A stretch of 64,000 bases of DNA from Allorhodopirellula solitaria (GTDB taxonomy: Bacteria > Planctomycetota > Planctomycetia > Pirellulales > Pirellulaceae), in the NCBI RefSeq assembly GCF_007859855.1, contig NZ_SJPK01000002.1:253934-317933 (forward strand), read 5' to 3'. The notes beneath the pieces were generated by a model, which saw only the letters and a program-made list of their open reading frames with translations, had not been told where the DNA came from and did not search any database. Of the stretch, positions 28,434 through 36,654 are shown piece by piece; the stretch's first letter is position 1, and each line of letters starts with the position of its first letter. Both the position numbers and the translations under genes were made by a program.

Positions 28434-28450
28434 ATACCCTGCATGGGTAT
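28434..28450. promoter_or_regulatory. CsoR-type operator upstream of the TolC/multicopper-oxidase operon
   Basis: ATACCCTGCATGGGTAT has 6-bp perfect arms (ATACCC/GGGTAT) around 5 bp, the best of the three copies in the window. It lies 52 bp upstream of the ATG at 28502. Its position argues against the longer start at 28409, which would place the operator inside the coding region. Confidence 0.8.
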
Positions 28451-28501
28451 GCGGCCGATGGAATGGCTAGGAAACGGCATCATTCCAGGGACACGGATCG
28501 T

Positions 28502-29956
28502 ATGAATCGAAATTTAATACACTCGTTGATCGTGACAGCGGTGGCGGCAACTCATCAGGGAGTCAGCGCCCAAGATGGATCGATGACGGAGCGGATGTCG
28601 GTGGACCTGTCGGTAACACGACCGCTCAGCGATTCGGGAGGACAGGTACTCGCTGAGAGTGAGCTACCGCCACTGCCAAAGATGCCGGGTGGACTGGTTG
28701 ATTTTGAATCGACCGATGGTTTGGCGAACAATGTCGTCATCCCGACGCACACACTCGAGAGTGTGCTGGCGTTCGCTGCGGGAAACAATCCGACGATTCG
28801 GCAAGCGAGACTGCACGTTTCGGCTGAGATGTCCAAGGCGTTGCAGGCAGGTCTGTATCCCAACCCTGTCTTGATGTATGTCGGCGAGAAGATCAATAGT
28901 GATGGCACAGCGGGCGAGTTCCAGGGATTCGAAATTTCTCAGCGATTCGTGACTAGAGGGAAGCTCCGGCTAAGTCGGCAGAAGTACCGCGAGCGTGCTC
29001 ACGTGGCCGAGCATCTCGCGATCGCACAAACGTACCGCGTTACCAACGAGGTCGAAGTGCAGTTCATCGAGGCATTGGCAGCCTCGATGCGCCTCGGGCT
29101 TCAGCGGGAGCTTGAGAAGACGGCTGAGGACGGCGCCGTGACGACTCGTGAACAGTACAACCTGGGACAAGCCAATCTGACAGCGGTGCGACGGGCCAAT
29201 GTGATGCTGCAGAAGCAACGATTGGAACGGATGGCGACCGAGAATGAATATCACGGTGCTTTGAGGCGGTTGTCCGCTCTCGTGGGGGCGCCACTCGGGA
29301 TTGGGCCCATCGGAGGTGAACTGCGGCCGAGCCAAGCGTTGGATTCGTTCGATGATGTGCTCTCACGCCTGGTACTGGAAAGCCCCGAAGTGCTGGCGGC
29401 GCGTGCGAAGCTGCGCGTGGACCAAACGACGGTGCACCGCGAGCGGGTCCAATGGATACCCGATATCACCATTCAAGGTGGCCCCGGATACAACTACACC
29501 AACAACGACGACGTGTACAACGCTGCCGTTAAAGTGGATTTGCCGATTTATGATCGCAACCAGGGCACGATCCGGCAGGCATGTCAGGACCTACGGCGTC
29601 AGCAGTTTGAGATCCAGCGATTGGAATTGCATTTGAAAGAGCGGTTGGCCTCCGCGTACCGAAGTTACGCCACGGCGCTGCAGCATGCGACTGAGTACGA
29701 TCAAGTCGTGATTCCTGAGCTACGGGAGAGTTATCGGCAGTTGCTTGTCAGTTACCAGGACAACCGGATTGCCTGGCCAGACGTCTTGGAAGGTCAGCGT
29801 GACTACTTCCAGGCGAGAATGGAGCAGATTGATCAGTTCAAGCAGGTTCGGCAGCAGGAGACGATGATCAACGGCTATCTGCTCGATGGCGGTTTGATGG
29901 CGGCCGCGGGCCCTGTCCCACCGGGTCACATCGATTCGGTCGCGAAACCTCGATAG
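28502..29956 (+). CDS. TolC/CusC-family outer-membrane efflux protein
   Basis: 484 aa from the ATG at 28502, which begins a signal peptide (MNRNLIHSLIVTAVAATHQG, ending VSAQ). Two similar halves of long amphipathic helices follow: LESVLAFAAGNNPTIRQARL with LNPVLMYVGEKI-like beta segment, and VLESPEVLAARAKLRVDQTT with PDITIQGGPGYNYTNNDDVY. This is the duplicated outer-membrane factor architecture. It lies 87 bp upstream of the multicopper oxidase under one CsoR-type operator, so it is assigned to copper export, as for CusC. No adaptor or RND pump is adjacent; the RND genes at 18346-23148 are a possible partner. Confidence 0.9.
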   Translation: MNRNLIHSLIVTAVAATHQGVSAQDGSMTERMSVDLSVTRPLSDSGGQVLAESELPPLPKMPGGLVDFESTDGLANNVVIPTHTLESVLAFAAGNNPTIRQARLHVSAEMSKALQAGLYPNPVLMYVGEKINSDGTAGEFQGFEISQRFVTRGKLRLSRQKYRERAHVAEHLAIAQTYRVTNEVEVQFIEALAASMRLGLQRELEKTAEDGAVTTREQYNLGQANLTAVRRANVMLQKQRLERMATENEYHGALRRLSALVGAPLGIGPIGGELRPSQALDSFDDVLSRLVLESPEVLAARAKLRVDQTTVHRERVQWIPDITIQGGPGYNYTNNDDVYNAAVKVDLPIYDRNQGTIRQACQDLRRQQFEIQRLELHLKERLASAYRSYATALQHATEYDQVVIPELRESYRQLLVSYQDNRIAWPDVLEGQRDYFQARMEQIDQFKQVRQQETMINGYLLDGGLMAAAGPVPPGHIDSVAKPR

Positions 29957-30043
29957 ACGCGATCGGAAGTCGAAATTCAAAGCCGGCGAGACCATCGGCG
30001 GTGTCCTTGAGAAATATCCAACAGACAACCTACGGAAGATGCC

Positions 30044-31582
30044 ATGTCCAGTACCGAAGACCGTCGACGTTTCCTGACCACCGGATCTCTCGCGGCCACG
30101 CTAGGTGTCGTCGGTAACCTGTTCGGCCGAAACACGCACGCTCAGTCCCCGATGATGACCGATAACAGCGCAGCACCCACTCGCCAACAGGACGGGCAGG
30201 GGACTCCGCCCATGCCGGCTGACTCGACCGTCCAAGCTGAGTACGATGGGTATTCACGGTTCCGGCCCTCGCGCGGCAACGATCCCAACAGCGATTACTA
30301 CCTTGGCAAATTGATGCCAGGGTTTCGGCCGGCGGCCGCAGGGCCCGCTCCTTTCGAAGCTCCTGATTTGGACAAGTTACCGTACAAGACCGTCGGCGGG
30401 GTGAAGGAATTTCAGCTCGTTCCGATGGCGGTCAAACGGGAGTTCCTGCCGGGCTATGACATGAACGTGTATGGCTTCAACGGCAGCATGCCGGGGCCGA
30501 CAATCGAAGTTACGCAGGGCGATCGCGTGCGGATCGTTGTCACCAATGAACTGCCGGAGGATACGGTTGTGCATTGGCATGGTTTCGAGTTGCCGATCCA
30601 GTGGGATGGTGCTTCGGAATTGACTCAAGAGCCAATCAAGCCGGGGGAGACGTTTGTCTACGAGTTTGACGTGCACGAGGAGGGCACCTTCTTCTATCAC
30701 TCGCATGTGCCCATGCAGGAGGCCTTCGGCATGGTGGGATGGTTCATCGTCCAACCCAAGCAGGTCTTTGATCCACCCGTCGATCGTGACTTTGGTTTGA
30801 TCTTTCAAAACTTCTTCATCGACAGTTCGCAGGACATCGCGGACAGTTGGAAGATGGATTGGAATTGGCATACGATCAACGGCCGCAGCGGCCCGTACAC
30901 GACACCTCTCGTGGTCAAGCACGGCGAACGTGTTCGAATTCGGATCATGAACTTCGCACCGATGCAGCACCATCCGATCCATCTTCACGGACACACGTTT
31001 TGGCTAACCGGTCGCGAGGGAGCGCGGACTCCCCACTCGGCATGGGTACCTCGCAACACCGAGTTGATCGGCATCGCTCAAGCAACTGATTTTGAGTTCA
31101 TCGCTAATAACCCGGGCGATTGGATGTTCCATTGTCACATGGTTCATCACATGATGAACCACATGACCGAGCAAGTCGGTCCGAGGATTCGCGAAGACGC
31201 GTCGGTCGCCCCCTACCTCGCCAATCTCGATTCCAGACCTGCCGTGGATGCGACCCGGCAAGCCCCTGGTTTCGCAACACCCGGGTACCCGCAGCTGATG
31301 AAGGGTATGCAGATGTCGGAGGAATTCATGAAAACGATCTGGAACCGCAAACAGGTCCGCGGCATGCGAGCCAACTATCCGATGAGCGTGATGGGATTGA
31401 TGACAGTGCTGCGGGTACTACCCGAAGACCTGTATGAGGTGGTGATGGGCGGTGAGGAGGATGTTGAAAAAGGGGCCGTTTTCGCGGAGATTGTACGGCG
31501 GTTCGGTAACCCTGATGCCTATCAAGCCGCGCCCAAGATGAAGATGGAAAGCGGTCTAACGGCGGGGCCGTTTCCAGGGTAA
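30044..31582 (+). CDS. Multicopper oxidase (CopA/CueO-like), Tat-exported
   Basis: A 512-aa protein. The leader has the Tat pattern DRRRFLTTGSLAATLGVV. The four copper-binding blocks are all present: HWHGFE (H177, H179), YHSHV (H219, H221), HHPIHLHGHTF (H310, H313, H315) and HCHMVHH with the type-1 cysteine C364 and a later Met. All ligands expected for the type 1 site and the trinuclear centre are present, so it is likely active. It probably oxidises Cu(I) to the less toxic Cu(II) in the periplasm. The second gene of the TolC operon, it is followed 43 bp later by csoR. Confidence 0.95.
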   Translation: MSSTEDRRRFLTTGSLAATLGVVGNLFGRNTHAQSPMMTDNSAAPTRQQDGQGTPPMPADSTVQAEYDGYSRFRPSRGNDPNSDYYLGKLMPGFRPAAAGPAPFEAPDLDKLPYKTVGGVKEFQLVPMAVKREFLPGYDMNVYGFNGSMPGPTIEVTQGDRVRIVVTNELPEDTVVHWHGFELPIQWDGASELTQEPIKPGETFVYEFDVHEEGTFFYHSHVPMQEAFGMVGWFIVQPKQVFDPPVDRDFGLIFQNFFIDSSQDIADSWKMDWNWHTINGRSGPYTTPLVVKHGERVRIRIMNFAPMQHHPIHLHGHTFWLTGREGARTPHSAWVPRNTELIGIAQATDFEFIANNPGDWMFHCHMVHHMMNHMTEQVGPRIREDASVAPYLANLDSRPAVDATRQAPGFATPGYPQLMKGMQMSEEFMKTIWNRKQVRGMRANYPMSVMGLMTVLRVLPEDLYEVVMGGEEDVEKGAVFAEIVRRFGNPDAYQAAPKMKMESGLTAGPFPG

Positions 31583-31625
31583 AATCATGGATTCAGCCAA
31601 CTCGGCCTGGTGAAAGTCACGACGA

Positions 31626-31904
31626 ATGCTCTCAGACGAAGAGAAGAAGAAGCTCAAAAATCGACTCCGACGTGTCACCGGACAGGTCGATGCAGTGAGC
31701 CGTATGATTGAAGAAGACGAATACTGCGTCGATATTTTGATGCAGTTGTCGGCCGCCAGGGGAGCACTTGATAAGGTCGGCCAGATCGTCTTGGAACAGC
31801 ATCTGAAGACGTGCGTGGCCGAGGCGATCGAGGGCGGTGACGCGACCGACCGAGACGAGAAGATCGAAGAGCTGATCAAAGTTTTCCGCAAGTATTCCAC
31901 TTGA
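31626..31904 (+). CDS. csoR: Copper-sensing repressor of the CsoR family
   Basis: A 92-aa all-helical protein. KLKNRLRRVTGQVDAVSRMI is the family's N-terminal basic helix. The Cu(I) ligands match the Cys-His-Cys triad: C34, H59 and C63 in YCVDILMQLSAARGAL and LEQHLKTC. Family members release DNA on binding Cu(I). Three ATACC-N7-GGTAT palindromes in this window would be its targets. It lies 43 bp after the multicopper oxidase, probably cotranscribed, so it would be part of its own regulon. No separate operator is seen before it. Confidence 0.93.
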   Translation: MLSDEEKKKLKNRLRRVTGQVDAVSRMIEEDEYCVDILMQLSAARGALDKVGQIVLEQHLKTCVAEAIEGGDATDRDEKIEELIKVFRKYST

Positions 31905-32047
31905 AGTGGATCCAGCTCGCCTGAGATTGACCCAGTTTAAAGAAAAATCGTACAGGCCCAATATTCTGCGGCGGTGTGCAACGCTCAATGACCATTTGTC
32001 AGAGAGTTTCTCCGCGAATTGCCAGCGTTCTCCCAAAATCGTGCACC

Positions 32048-32446
32048 ATGAACTGTCGCCGTAGTAAAACGACTGCTGGAATTGTCGCTGTTTTTGCGGC
32101 AATGGCAGTCTTGCTGCTCGCTTCACCGGTGACTCGAGCAATATGGCATTCCGCAGTCCCTTGCCCTGTCTCGATTCACAGCGAGTGCCGGCAATCGCAT
32201 CACGCCCACCAGGCCTGCTGTGGTTGTGGTTGTGAAACGTCGCAAGAATGCCCCGCGATGGGCTGCTGGGAAACAAAACGCTGGCTGCCGCCGCGTACCT
32301 CCTCTGGCGACGTGACGCCGGCCGGAATGTCCTCCGGCAATTTCTCCACGATCGCGTGGCAGATCGAATCTGTCTTCGTAAGCCAACCGCTCGGGGTTGT
32401 CCGGACCCACTCTCTGATGGAACAGCGCGTTCGTCTTCAAGTTTAG
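32048..32446 (+). CDS. Small exported Cys/His-rich protein, unknown
   Basis: 132 aa from the ATG at 32048; an in-frame start at 31976 would put a poor leader before the signal peptide. The N-terminus (about 1-30) has RRSKTTAGIVAVFAAMAVLL, a clear export signal. The mature part contains a dense metal-binding cluster: CPVSIHSECRQSHHAHQACC then GCGCETSQECPAMGC. The remainder is polar. I do not recognise a family. Its place after csoR and the cluster of Cys and His suggest periplasmic copper binding. Compare the other Cys-rich protein at 35856-36467. A role in copper delivery or sequestration is inference. Confidence 0.65.
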   Translation: MNCRRSKTTAGIVAVFAAMAVLLLASPVTRAIWHSAVPCPVSIHSECRQSHHAHQACCGCGCETSQECPAMGCWETKRWLPPRTSSGDVTPAGMSSGNFSTIAWQIESVFVSQPLGVVRTHSLMEQRVRLQV

Positions 32447-32656
32447 GAATTGGCAGAGCTTCGATTTGTGAAGCCAGATCAAACCTTGATAGAAGATGTT
32501 CCCTGTTCGTATCCCAACCGGTGTTAGTCGATCTCGGCTGCGCCTGCGGGAGCTGGAGTTTTTAGTATGTCGCTGAATGCATTCTCTGCCGTATTGGCTT
32601 GCCGCACCGCTCTCTTTTGCGGGCTCAGGCGTCGCGACTGATTCAGTCGCACGCTC

Positions 32657-34207
32657 GTGTCCTTTGAATCGTCCACCTGCCGAGTGAGAGAACTTTCTCG
32701 CTGCGTCGGTGGCGTCTGTTCCCACCGCAATAAAGAGAACCGGAAGTTGTCATTTACACCGAAATACATCAATAGCCGTTGGCATCGTTTGCCGATCAGT
32801 CGCCAGCTCTTGATCCTGGTCAACGCGATCTTGGTGGGGTTGGTCACGTTCTTTCTCGTCGTCGACTACCGCATCCGCATGTCGCGGCGGATCAACGATA
32901 AGCAAATTGCACTGACTGAAGAAGCCAAGACCATGTACGAATCGCTGTTGATGACGGAGGCGGGTGGAGGCAACGCGATCCAGAGCTTGGTCGACAACGT
33001 TTGTGCACGCATGAATACCGATGATTCACCGGGGCATCACATCGCCGCCGACTGGCGAGGGCTTCCGTACCAGGCCGTTTCCCACGGCCATGCATCGGAG
33101 CAAATCTTGGAGTCCATGAGGGTCCAAGCGGAGGGAGTGGGCGACGAGATGGCTGGGATGCCGACAATCGTGGTCGGTTCGTTTAGCGGAGGGGCCGGAA
33201 CGGTTTATATCTCCGAGCTTCGCTCAGCCGTCGTCGACGCAACCCGCCATTCGTCACTGCGGCAAACGCTGGCGGTGATGACACTAGCGGCAATCGCCGC
33301 CGTGATCGTGAGTGTCATGCTGCGCCAGCTAATCGCCAAGCCGATTGAAAAACTCGTTGCGGCCCTGCGGCTGGTGGCATCGGGAGACCTTGGTGTGATC
33401 GCCCATACGCGGAGCTGCAAAGAATTGAGCTATCTGGCTGATCAGATCAACTGCATGACGGGAGCACTCGATCATGCTCAACGAGATCATCGTGTTCAAA
33501 TGGACAAAGCTCGGCAGATTCAGCAGAACTTGCGACCTGATTTAACGGATTGCAACAATCTCGATGTCGCGGAGTTGTTTCTGCCAGCCGATGACGTTGG
33601 CGGAGACTACTACGATGTGATTTCAATGCCAGGTGATCGCTATTTGCTTTGCGTTGCCGATGTATGCGGACACGGCGTGCCTGCAGCAATGGCGGCAACA
33701 TTGTTGAAGGCATTTGTCTCTGAAGCTGCGAAGCGGTCATCCAGTCCTGGCGTGATTCTGACCGATGTCAATCAACGGTACTGTGAGTACGTGGTGCCGG
33801 GGCACTTCGCGACCATGACCCTGCTGCTCATTGATCCCAAGAACCGAAAGATGACCTACGCCAACGCCGGTCACGAGCTGCCGTTTGTTCAGATAGGCGA
33901 CGAACCACCGATGCGTCTCAACATTGGTGATCTGATCCTCGGTGTCGAGGAGGAAACGCGATACGAGGAGGAGACGATTCTACTCGCCGATGCCGCACGC
34001 ATTGTGATCGTCAGTGACGGGGTGACCGAAGCGTTCGATCCCCGGGAAGAACAATATGGAACTGCACGAATCGAGCAACTGATGAGCGAGGTCTCCGTTT
34101 CGACGGCGCGCGAGTTGGTCGAACGATTTGAGGGTTCACTCAAGGCGTTTCGAAAAGGCCAGAAGGCGTTCGATGATACGACACTCCTCGTTGCCCAGCT
34201 AAACTGA
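32657..34207 (+). CDS. SpoIIE/RsbU-type PP2C phosphatase with HAMP domain
   Basis: A 516-aa protein. After a basic N-terminus, membrane helices flank a periplasmic sensor part at about 50-70 and 200-225 (LAVMTLAAIAAVIVSVMLRQ), followed by a HAMP region (LIAKPIEKLVAALRLVASGD). The C-terminal domain (about 285-515) has DVAELFLPADDVGGDYYDV and VADVCGHGVPAAMAATLLKAF, the Asp-containing metal motifs of SpoIIE phosphatases, with GVTEAFDPREEQYG towards the end. Such proteins dephosphorylate anti-anti-sigma factors. No partner is adjacent. The start could be later. It stands between the csoR/Cys-rich genes and the convergent YHS gene. Confidence 0.88.
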   Translation: MSFESSTCRVRELSRCVGGVCSHRNKENRKLSFTPKYINSRWHRLPISRQLLILVNAILVGLVTFFLVVDYRIRMSRRINDKQIALTEEAKTMYESLLMTEAGGGNAIQSLVDNVCARMNTDDSPGHHIAADWRGLPYQAVSHGHASEQILESMRVQAEGVGDEMAGMPTIVVGSFSGGAGTVYISELRSAVVDATRHSSLRQTLAVMTLAAIAAVIVSVMLRQLIAKPIEKLVAALRLVASGDLGVIAHTRSCKELSYLADQINCMTGALDHAQRDHRVQMDKARQIQQNLRPDLTDCNNLDVAELFLPADDVGGDYYDVISMPGDRYLLCVADVCGHGVPAAMAATLLKAFVSEAAKRSSSPGVILTDVNQRYCEYVVPGHFATMTLLLIDPKNRKMTYANAGHELPFVQIGDEPPMRLNIGDLILGVEEETRYEEETILLADAARIVIVSDGVTEAFDPREEQYGTARIEQLMSEVSVSTARELVERFEGSLKAFRKGQKAFDDTTLLVAQLN

Positions 34208-34485
34208 AACGCCGTCTGCTGCAACCGACGCGGGACGCTTAGGATGAGTCCGGTTCGTTGACAAGAAAAACAGGCAGGGGCGGCGTGGTGACTTCATCAC
34301 TTGCGTGAATCCGACGCGACACCGCCCCCGCGTGAATCGAAAGGAGCGCCTTTCTTGTAGTGGACGAGGCGACGAGTCCTTTCAGCCAGTCGATCCCGAG
34401 ACGTGAAAGGACTCATTGCCTCGTCCGCTACTGTGCTTATTGTGAAAGGACTCGTGGCCTCGTCCACTACGGCGTTTCTTGTTGC
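34208..34485. terminator. Convergent-gene gap with stacked inverted repeats, possible bidirectional terminator
   Basis: Between two convergent stops lie three copies of the GTGGACGAGGCGACGAG repeat: 34357-34380 direct, 34408-34431 and 34447-34470 inverted. The first pairs with the second or third to give long alternative stems that read the same on both strands. No T-run follows, so termination is inferred from place and folding only. Confidence 0.45.
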
Positions 34486-35616
34486 TTAGCGGATCGTGGG
34501 AGCTTCGACTCCTTGTGACTTCAATACCGCCAGATACCGCTGTGGTTCGGCGGCAATCTTTTTGGCACAGCCGGGGCAGCAGATATAGATCGCTTTGCCA
34601 GCCGCGTTGACTTTGTAGGGGCCGCCCATCGTGCCGAGTGGCTCATCCATAACGGGGCACTTCTTTTGAGCTGCAATGAATGGGCTGTCAGCGGCAACCA
34701 CTTGGAAGACCCCTTCACGCACCTGCTCGGTTCCAGCGGGCACCGCAGCGGTGTCATCGTCGCGGTAGACCATCGCGAGATACTTCGCCGGTTCGGCTTG
34801 CACCTTCTTAACGCAGCCCTTGCAGCACAAAAAGATCGGTTGCTCGCCCACCATCACCTTGACGGGCGTGCCCATGCCGCCGAGCGGTTCATCCATGACG
34901 GGGCACGTTTTCTGAGCAGCGATCGCGGCCGCGTCGGCTGCGGTTGCTGCCGCGACGGTGATCTGGGGGCGGCTGACTGCGTACTTGCTCGGGTTGGACT
35001 TGACCGTATCGGTGCAGCCAGCGCAGCAGACGTAGATATTCTCGCCATTGATGTTGACGGCGACTGGATCGCCCATGCTGCCAAGCGGTTTGCCGCTAAC
35101 GGGGCACGTGCTCTGGCGGGCGATCGCGGCGGCGGCACGCTGCTGTTCACTACCGGGGACGGTTACGATTTCCTGGTACTGCACTGTGCGGGCGGTGATG
35201 CCGACAAGCTGTACGTCAAGGTTGATCTGCCGACCCGCAACCTGCGACAGGTCCACGTGAGCGTTCAGGGATCCTTTGCTGTCGGGTAGCAAGTCGTATC
35301 GGTATCGCTTTGCCACGCCTTGGACGCGCACCGAGACGACACCGCGGCTTTGATCGATCGACACTGGCTCGCCGGCGCGATCGTAGACAAACATCTGCAT
35401 CCCATCGTGGGATACGATTGTCTCGATCTGCAGATTGCCCGTCTGCGCGAGATGGCCTCCTCGTGGACCTGCCGGCGCGATTTCGCCAGCCGTCGGGACT
35501 CCGGACGCCACCTGATCGAGGCCGGCATGGTCTCGGTGCGAGTCTGTGGTCTGCGCAAACGCTGACGATGCGGTTAACGCGAGCGAGCATGCGGTAATGA
35601 TTGCGATTCGTTTCAT
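34486..35616 (-). CDS. Exported protein with three YHS-like metal-binding repeats
   Basis: 376 aa from the ATG at 35616, with GGAGTTTTCC just upstream as a likely ribosome site and a signal peptide (MKRIAIITACSLALTASSAF, then AQ). The frame is open to 35772, but that part lacks export features. The C-terminal part repeats three times: CPVSGKPLGSMGDPVAV... YVCCAGCTDTV, CPVMDEPLGGMGTPVKV... FLCCKGCVKKV and CPVMDEPLGTMGGPYKV... YICCPGCAKKI, each with CP plus CCxGC cysteines as in YHS domains. The repeats look like recent duplications. It is probably a periplasmic copper-binding protein. No CsoR-type site was seen before it, unlike its neighbours. Confidence 0.8.
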   Translation of the reverse strand: MKRIAIITACSLALTASSAFAQTTDSHRDHAGLDQVASGVPTAGEIAPAGPRGGHLAQTGNLQIETIVSHDGMQMFVYDRAGEPVSIDQSRGVVSVRVQGVAKRYRYDLLPDSKGSLNAHVDLSQVAGRQINLDVQLVGITARTVQYQEIVTVPGSEQQRAAAAIARQSTCPVSGKPLGSMGDPVAVNINGENIYVCCAGCTDTVKSNPSKYAVSRPQITVAAATAADAAAIAAQKTCPVMDEPLGGMGTPVKVMVGEQPIFLCCKGCVKKVQAEPAKYLAMVYRDDDTAAVPAGTEQVREGVFQVVAADSPFIAAQKKCPVMDEPLGTMGGPYKVNAAGKAIYICCPGCAKKIAAEPQRYLAVLKSQGVEAPTIR

Positions 35617-35820
35617 AGGAAAACTCCGTTGGGAAGGGTTGGACACCATCCGTTGGGTCCATCGAGTTGGGTGAGAATGTGTAACGAGATGCGGCACTCG
35701 CAGCTCGAGTTGATCGTTCGCGGTGTACGGCCATTCGCGAGCGCACTTCGGGTTGAAAGCAGGGTTGCCCAACTGCGGGCGCGCAGCTTCTTCCGAGGGG
35801 AAGTCAGCAGGGAATGGTAA

Positions 35821-35838
35821 AGCTGCGAGCGCGCAGCT
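35821..35838. terminator. Short palindrome downstream of the Cys-rich gene
   Basis: AGCTGCG and CGCAGCT form a 7-bp stem around 4 nt (35821-35838), 18 bp past the end of the minus-strand gene at 35856. A related GCGCGCAGC word occurs at 35779-35790. It may be a weak terminator; no strong T-run. Confidence 0.35.
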
Positions 35839-35855
35839 CTCCTAGAAAGACGACG

Positions 35856-36467
35856 CTAGATGCGCCAGATACAAAGGAACCGCTGGGAGAAATGCGGTGC
35901 GAGGTCGCCAACCGGCTGACGTGAGGTGGCCGGCTTCGGCGAACAGGACAGAGCACTGTCGGCGGCGAGGTGATCGAGATAGGCAATCACGACCAATTCG
36001 CGTGGTTGCGACACAGGAACACGCTGGACCGGTGGCGCAGCTGGCTCGGAATGGACGCCACACCTGCAGGCAGACCGTGCGATCGGTGGCTGCGCCGGTA
36101 CTGCGTTGATTGCGGTAGACGGCTCGTCGACGATATCGAATTTCCTACCGACCTGCTCCTTCATGCCGTGTGCGTCCCTGCCGCTATCGTCTGCATCCTG
36201 TTCGTCTGCGTCCGGCGCGGCGGGCTGTTTCGTGTTCGGATCGCTTGCCTCATGGTCGCCTTCGTTGCAACAACCACACCGATCGCCCGCGGCCGCGACT
36301 TCGCAGCATTGGCATGAGCTGCAGACCGATTTGGCGTGGCAGCAAGATTCGTTTTCAGCGTTTTGAGCACAGGTTCCCTGCGCAGCGACCATTGCTGTCG
36401 GCTGAACCACGATGGTAGCGATCAGACAGAAATGGATGGCGGTGCGAATGAGAGGGAAGTTGCTCAC
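35856..36467 (-). CDS. Exported Cys-rich protein with CsoR-type operator, unknown
   Basis: About 203 aa from a GTG at 36467. This start gives a good signal peptide (SNFPLIRTAIHFCLIATIVV, then QPTAMVAAQ), whereas the ATG at 36590 adds 41 unlikely residues and includes the operator. The mature protein begins with a Cys cluster: CAQNAENESCCHAKSVCSSC followed by QCCEVAAAGDRCGCC, then an acidic Asp/Pro-rich linker, and CRCG near the C-terminal third. No known family was recognised. The 17-bp CsoR-like palindrome 21 bp upstream ties it to the copper regulon. Probably a periplasmic Cu(I)-binding protein, by inference. Confidence 0.68.
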   Translation of the reverse strand: MSNFPLIRTAIHFCLIATIVVQPTAMVAAQGTCAQNAENESCCHAKSVCSSCQCCEVAAAGDRCGCCNEGDHEASDPNTKQPAAPDADEQDADDSGRDAHGMKEQVGRKFDIVDEPSTAINAVPAQPPIARSACRCGVHSEPAAPPVQRVPVSQPRELVVIAYLDHLAADSALSCSPKPATSRQPVGDLAPHFSQRFLCIWRI

Positions 36468-36487
36468 GATGACCTTGCGAAAGAGGA

Positions 36488-36504
36488 TACCCTTACCCGG
36501 TATG
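36488..36504. promoter_or_regulatory. CsoR-type operator upstream of the Cys-rich protein
   Basis: ATACCCTTACCCGGTAT has arms ATACC and GGTAT with 7 bp between them, matching the two other sites at 25071 and 28434. It lies 21 bp upstream of the GTG start at 36467, read on the minus strand. Confidence 0.7.
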
Positions 36505-36582
36505 GTACCAGTATCGTGAATCGGGCGAAAAAGTTCAATAGGAAAGTCCGGCGATTGGATCCGATCGACATTGCCCCCGGAT

Positions 36583-36633
36583 GACCCCATTTGACAGATG
36601 GCCCCATTTGACGGACGGCCCCATCTGACAGCG
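36583..36633. repeat. Three 17-bp direct repeats
   Basis: GACCCCATTTGACAGAT, GGCCCCATTTGACGGAC and GGCCCCATCTGACAGCG follow each other without gap. They lie between the Cys-rich gene and the end of the mannitol dehydrogenase. They could be a protein-binding array for the copper gene promoter or a decayed repeat. Confidence 0.7.
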
Positions 36634-36654
36634 CGGGACTGCCCGTGGGGTGTT

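Noticed and set aside
30044-30300. A separate CsoR site before the multicopper oxidase
   Set aside because: No ATACC-N7-GGTAT word was found between the TolC-like gene and the oxidase; the two are better explained as one transcript from the 28434 site.
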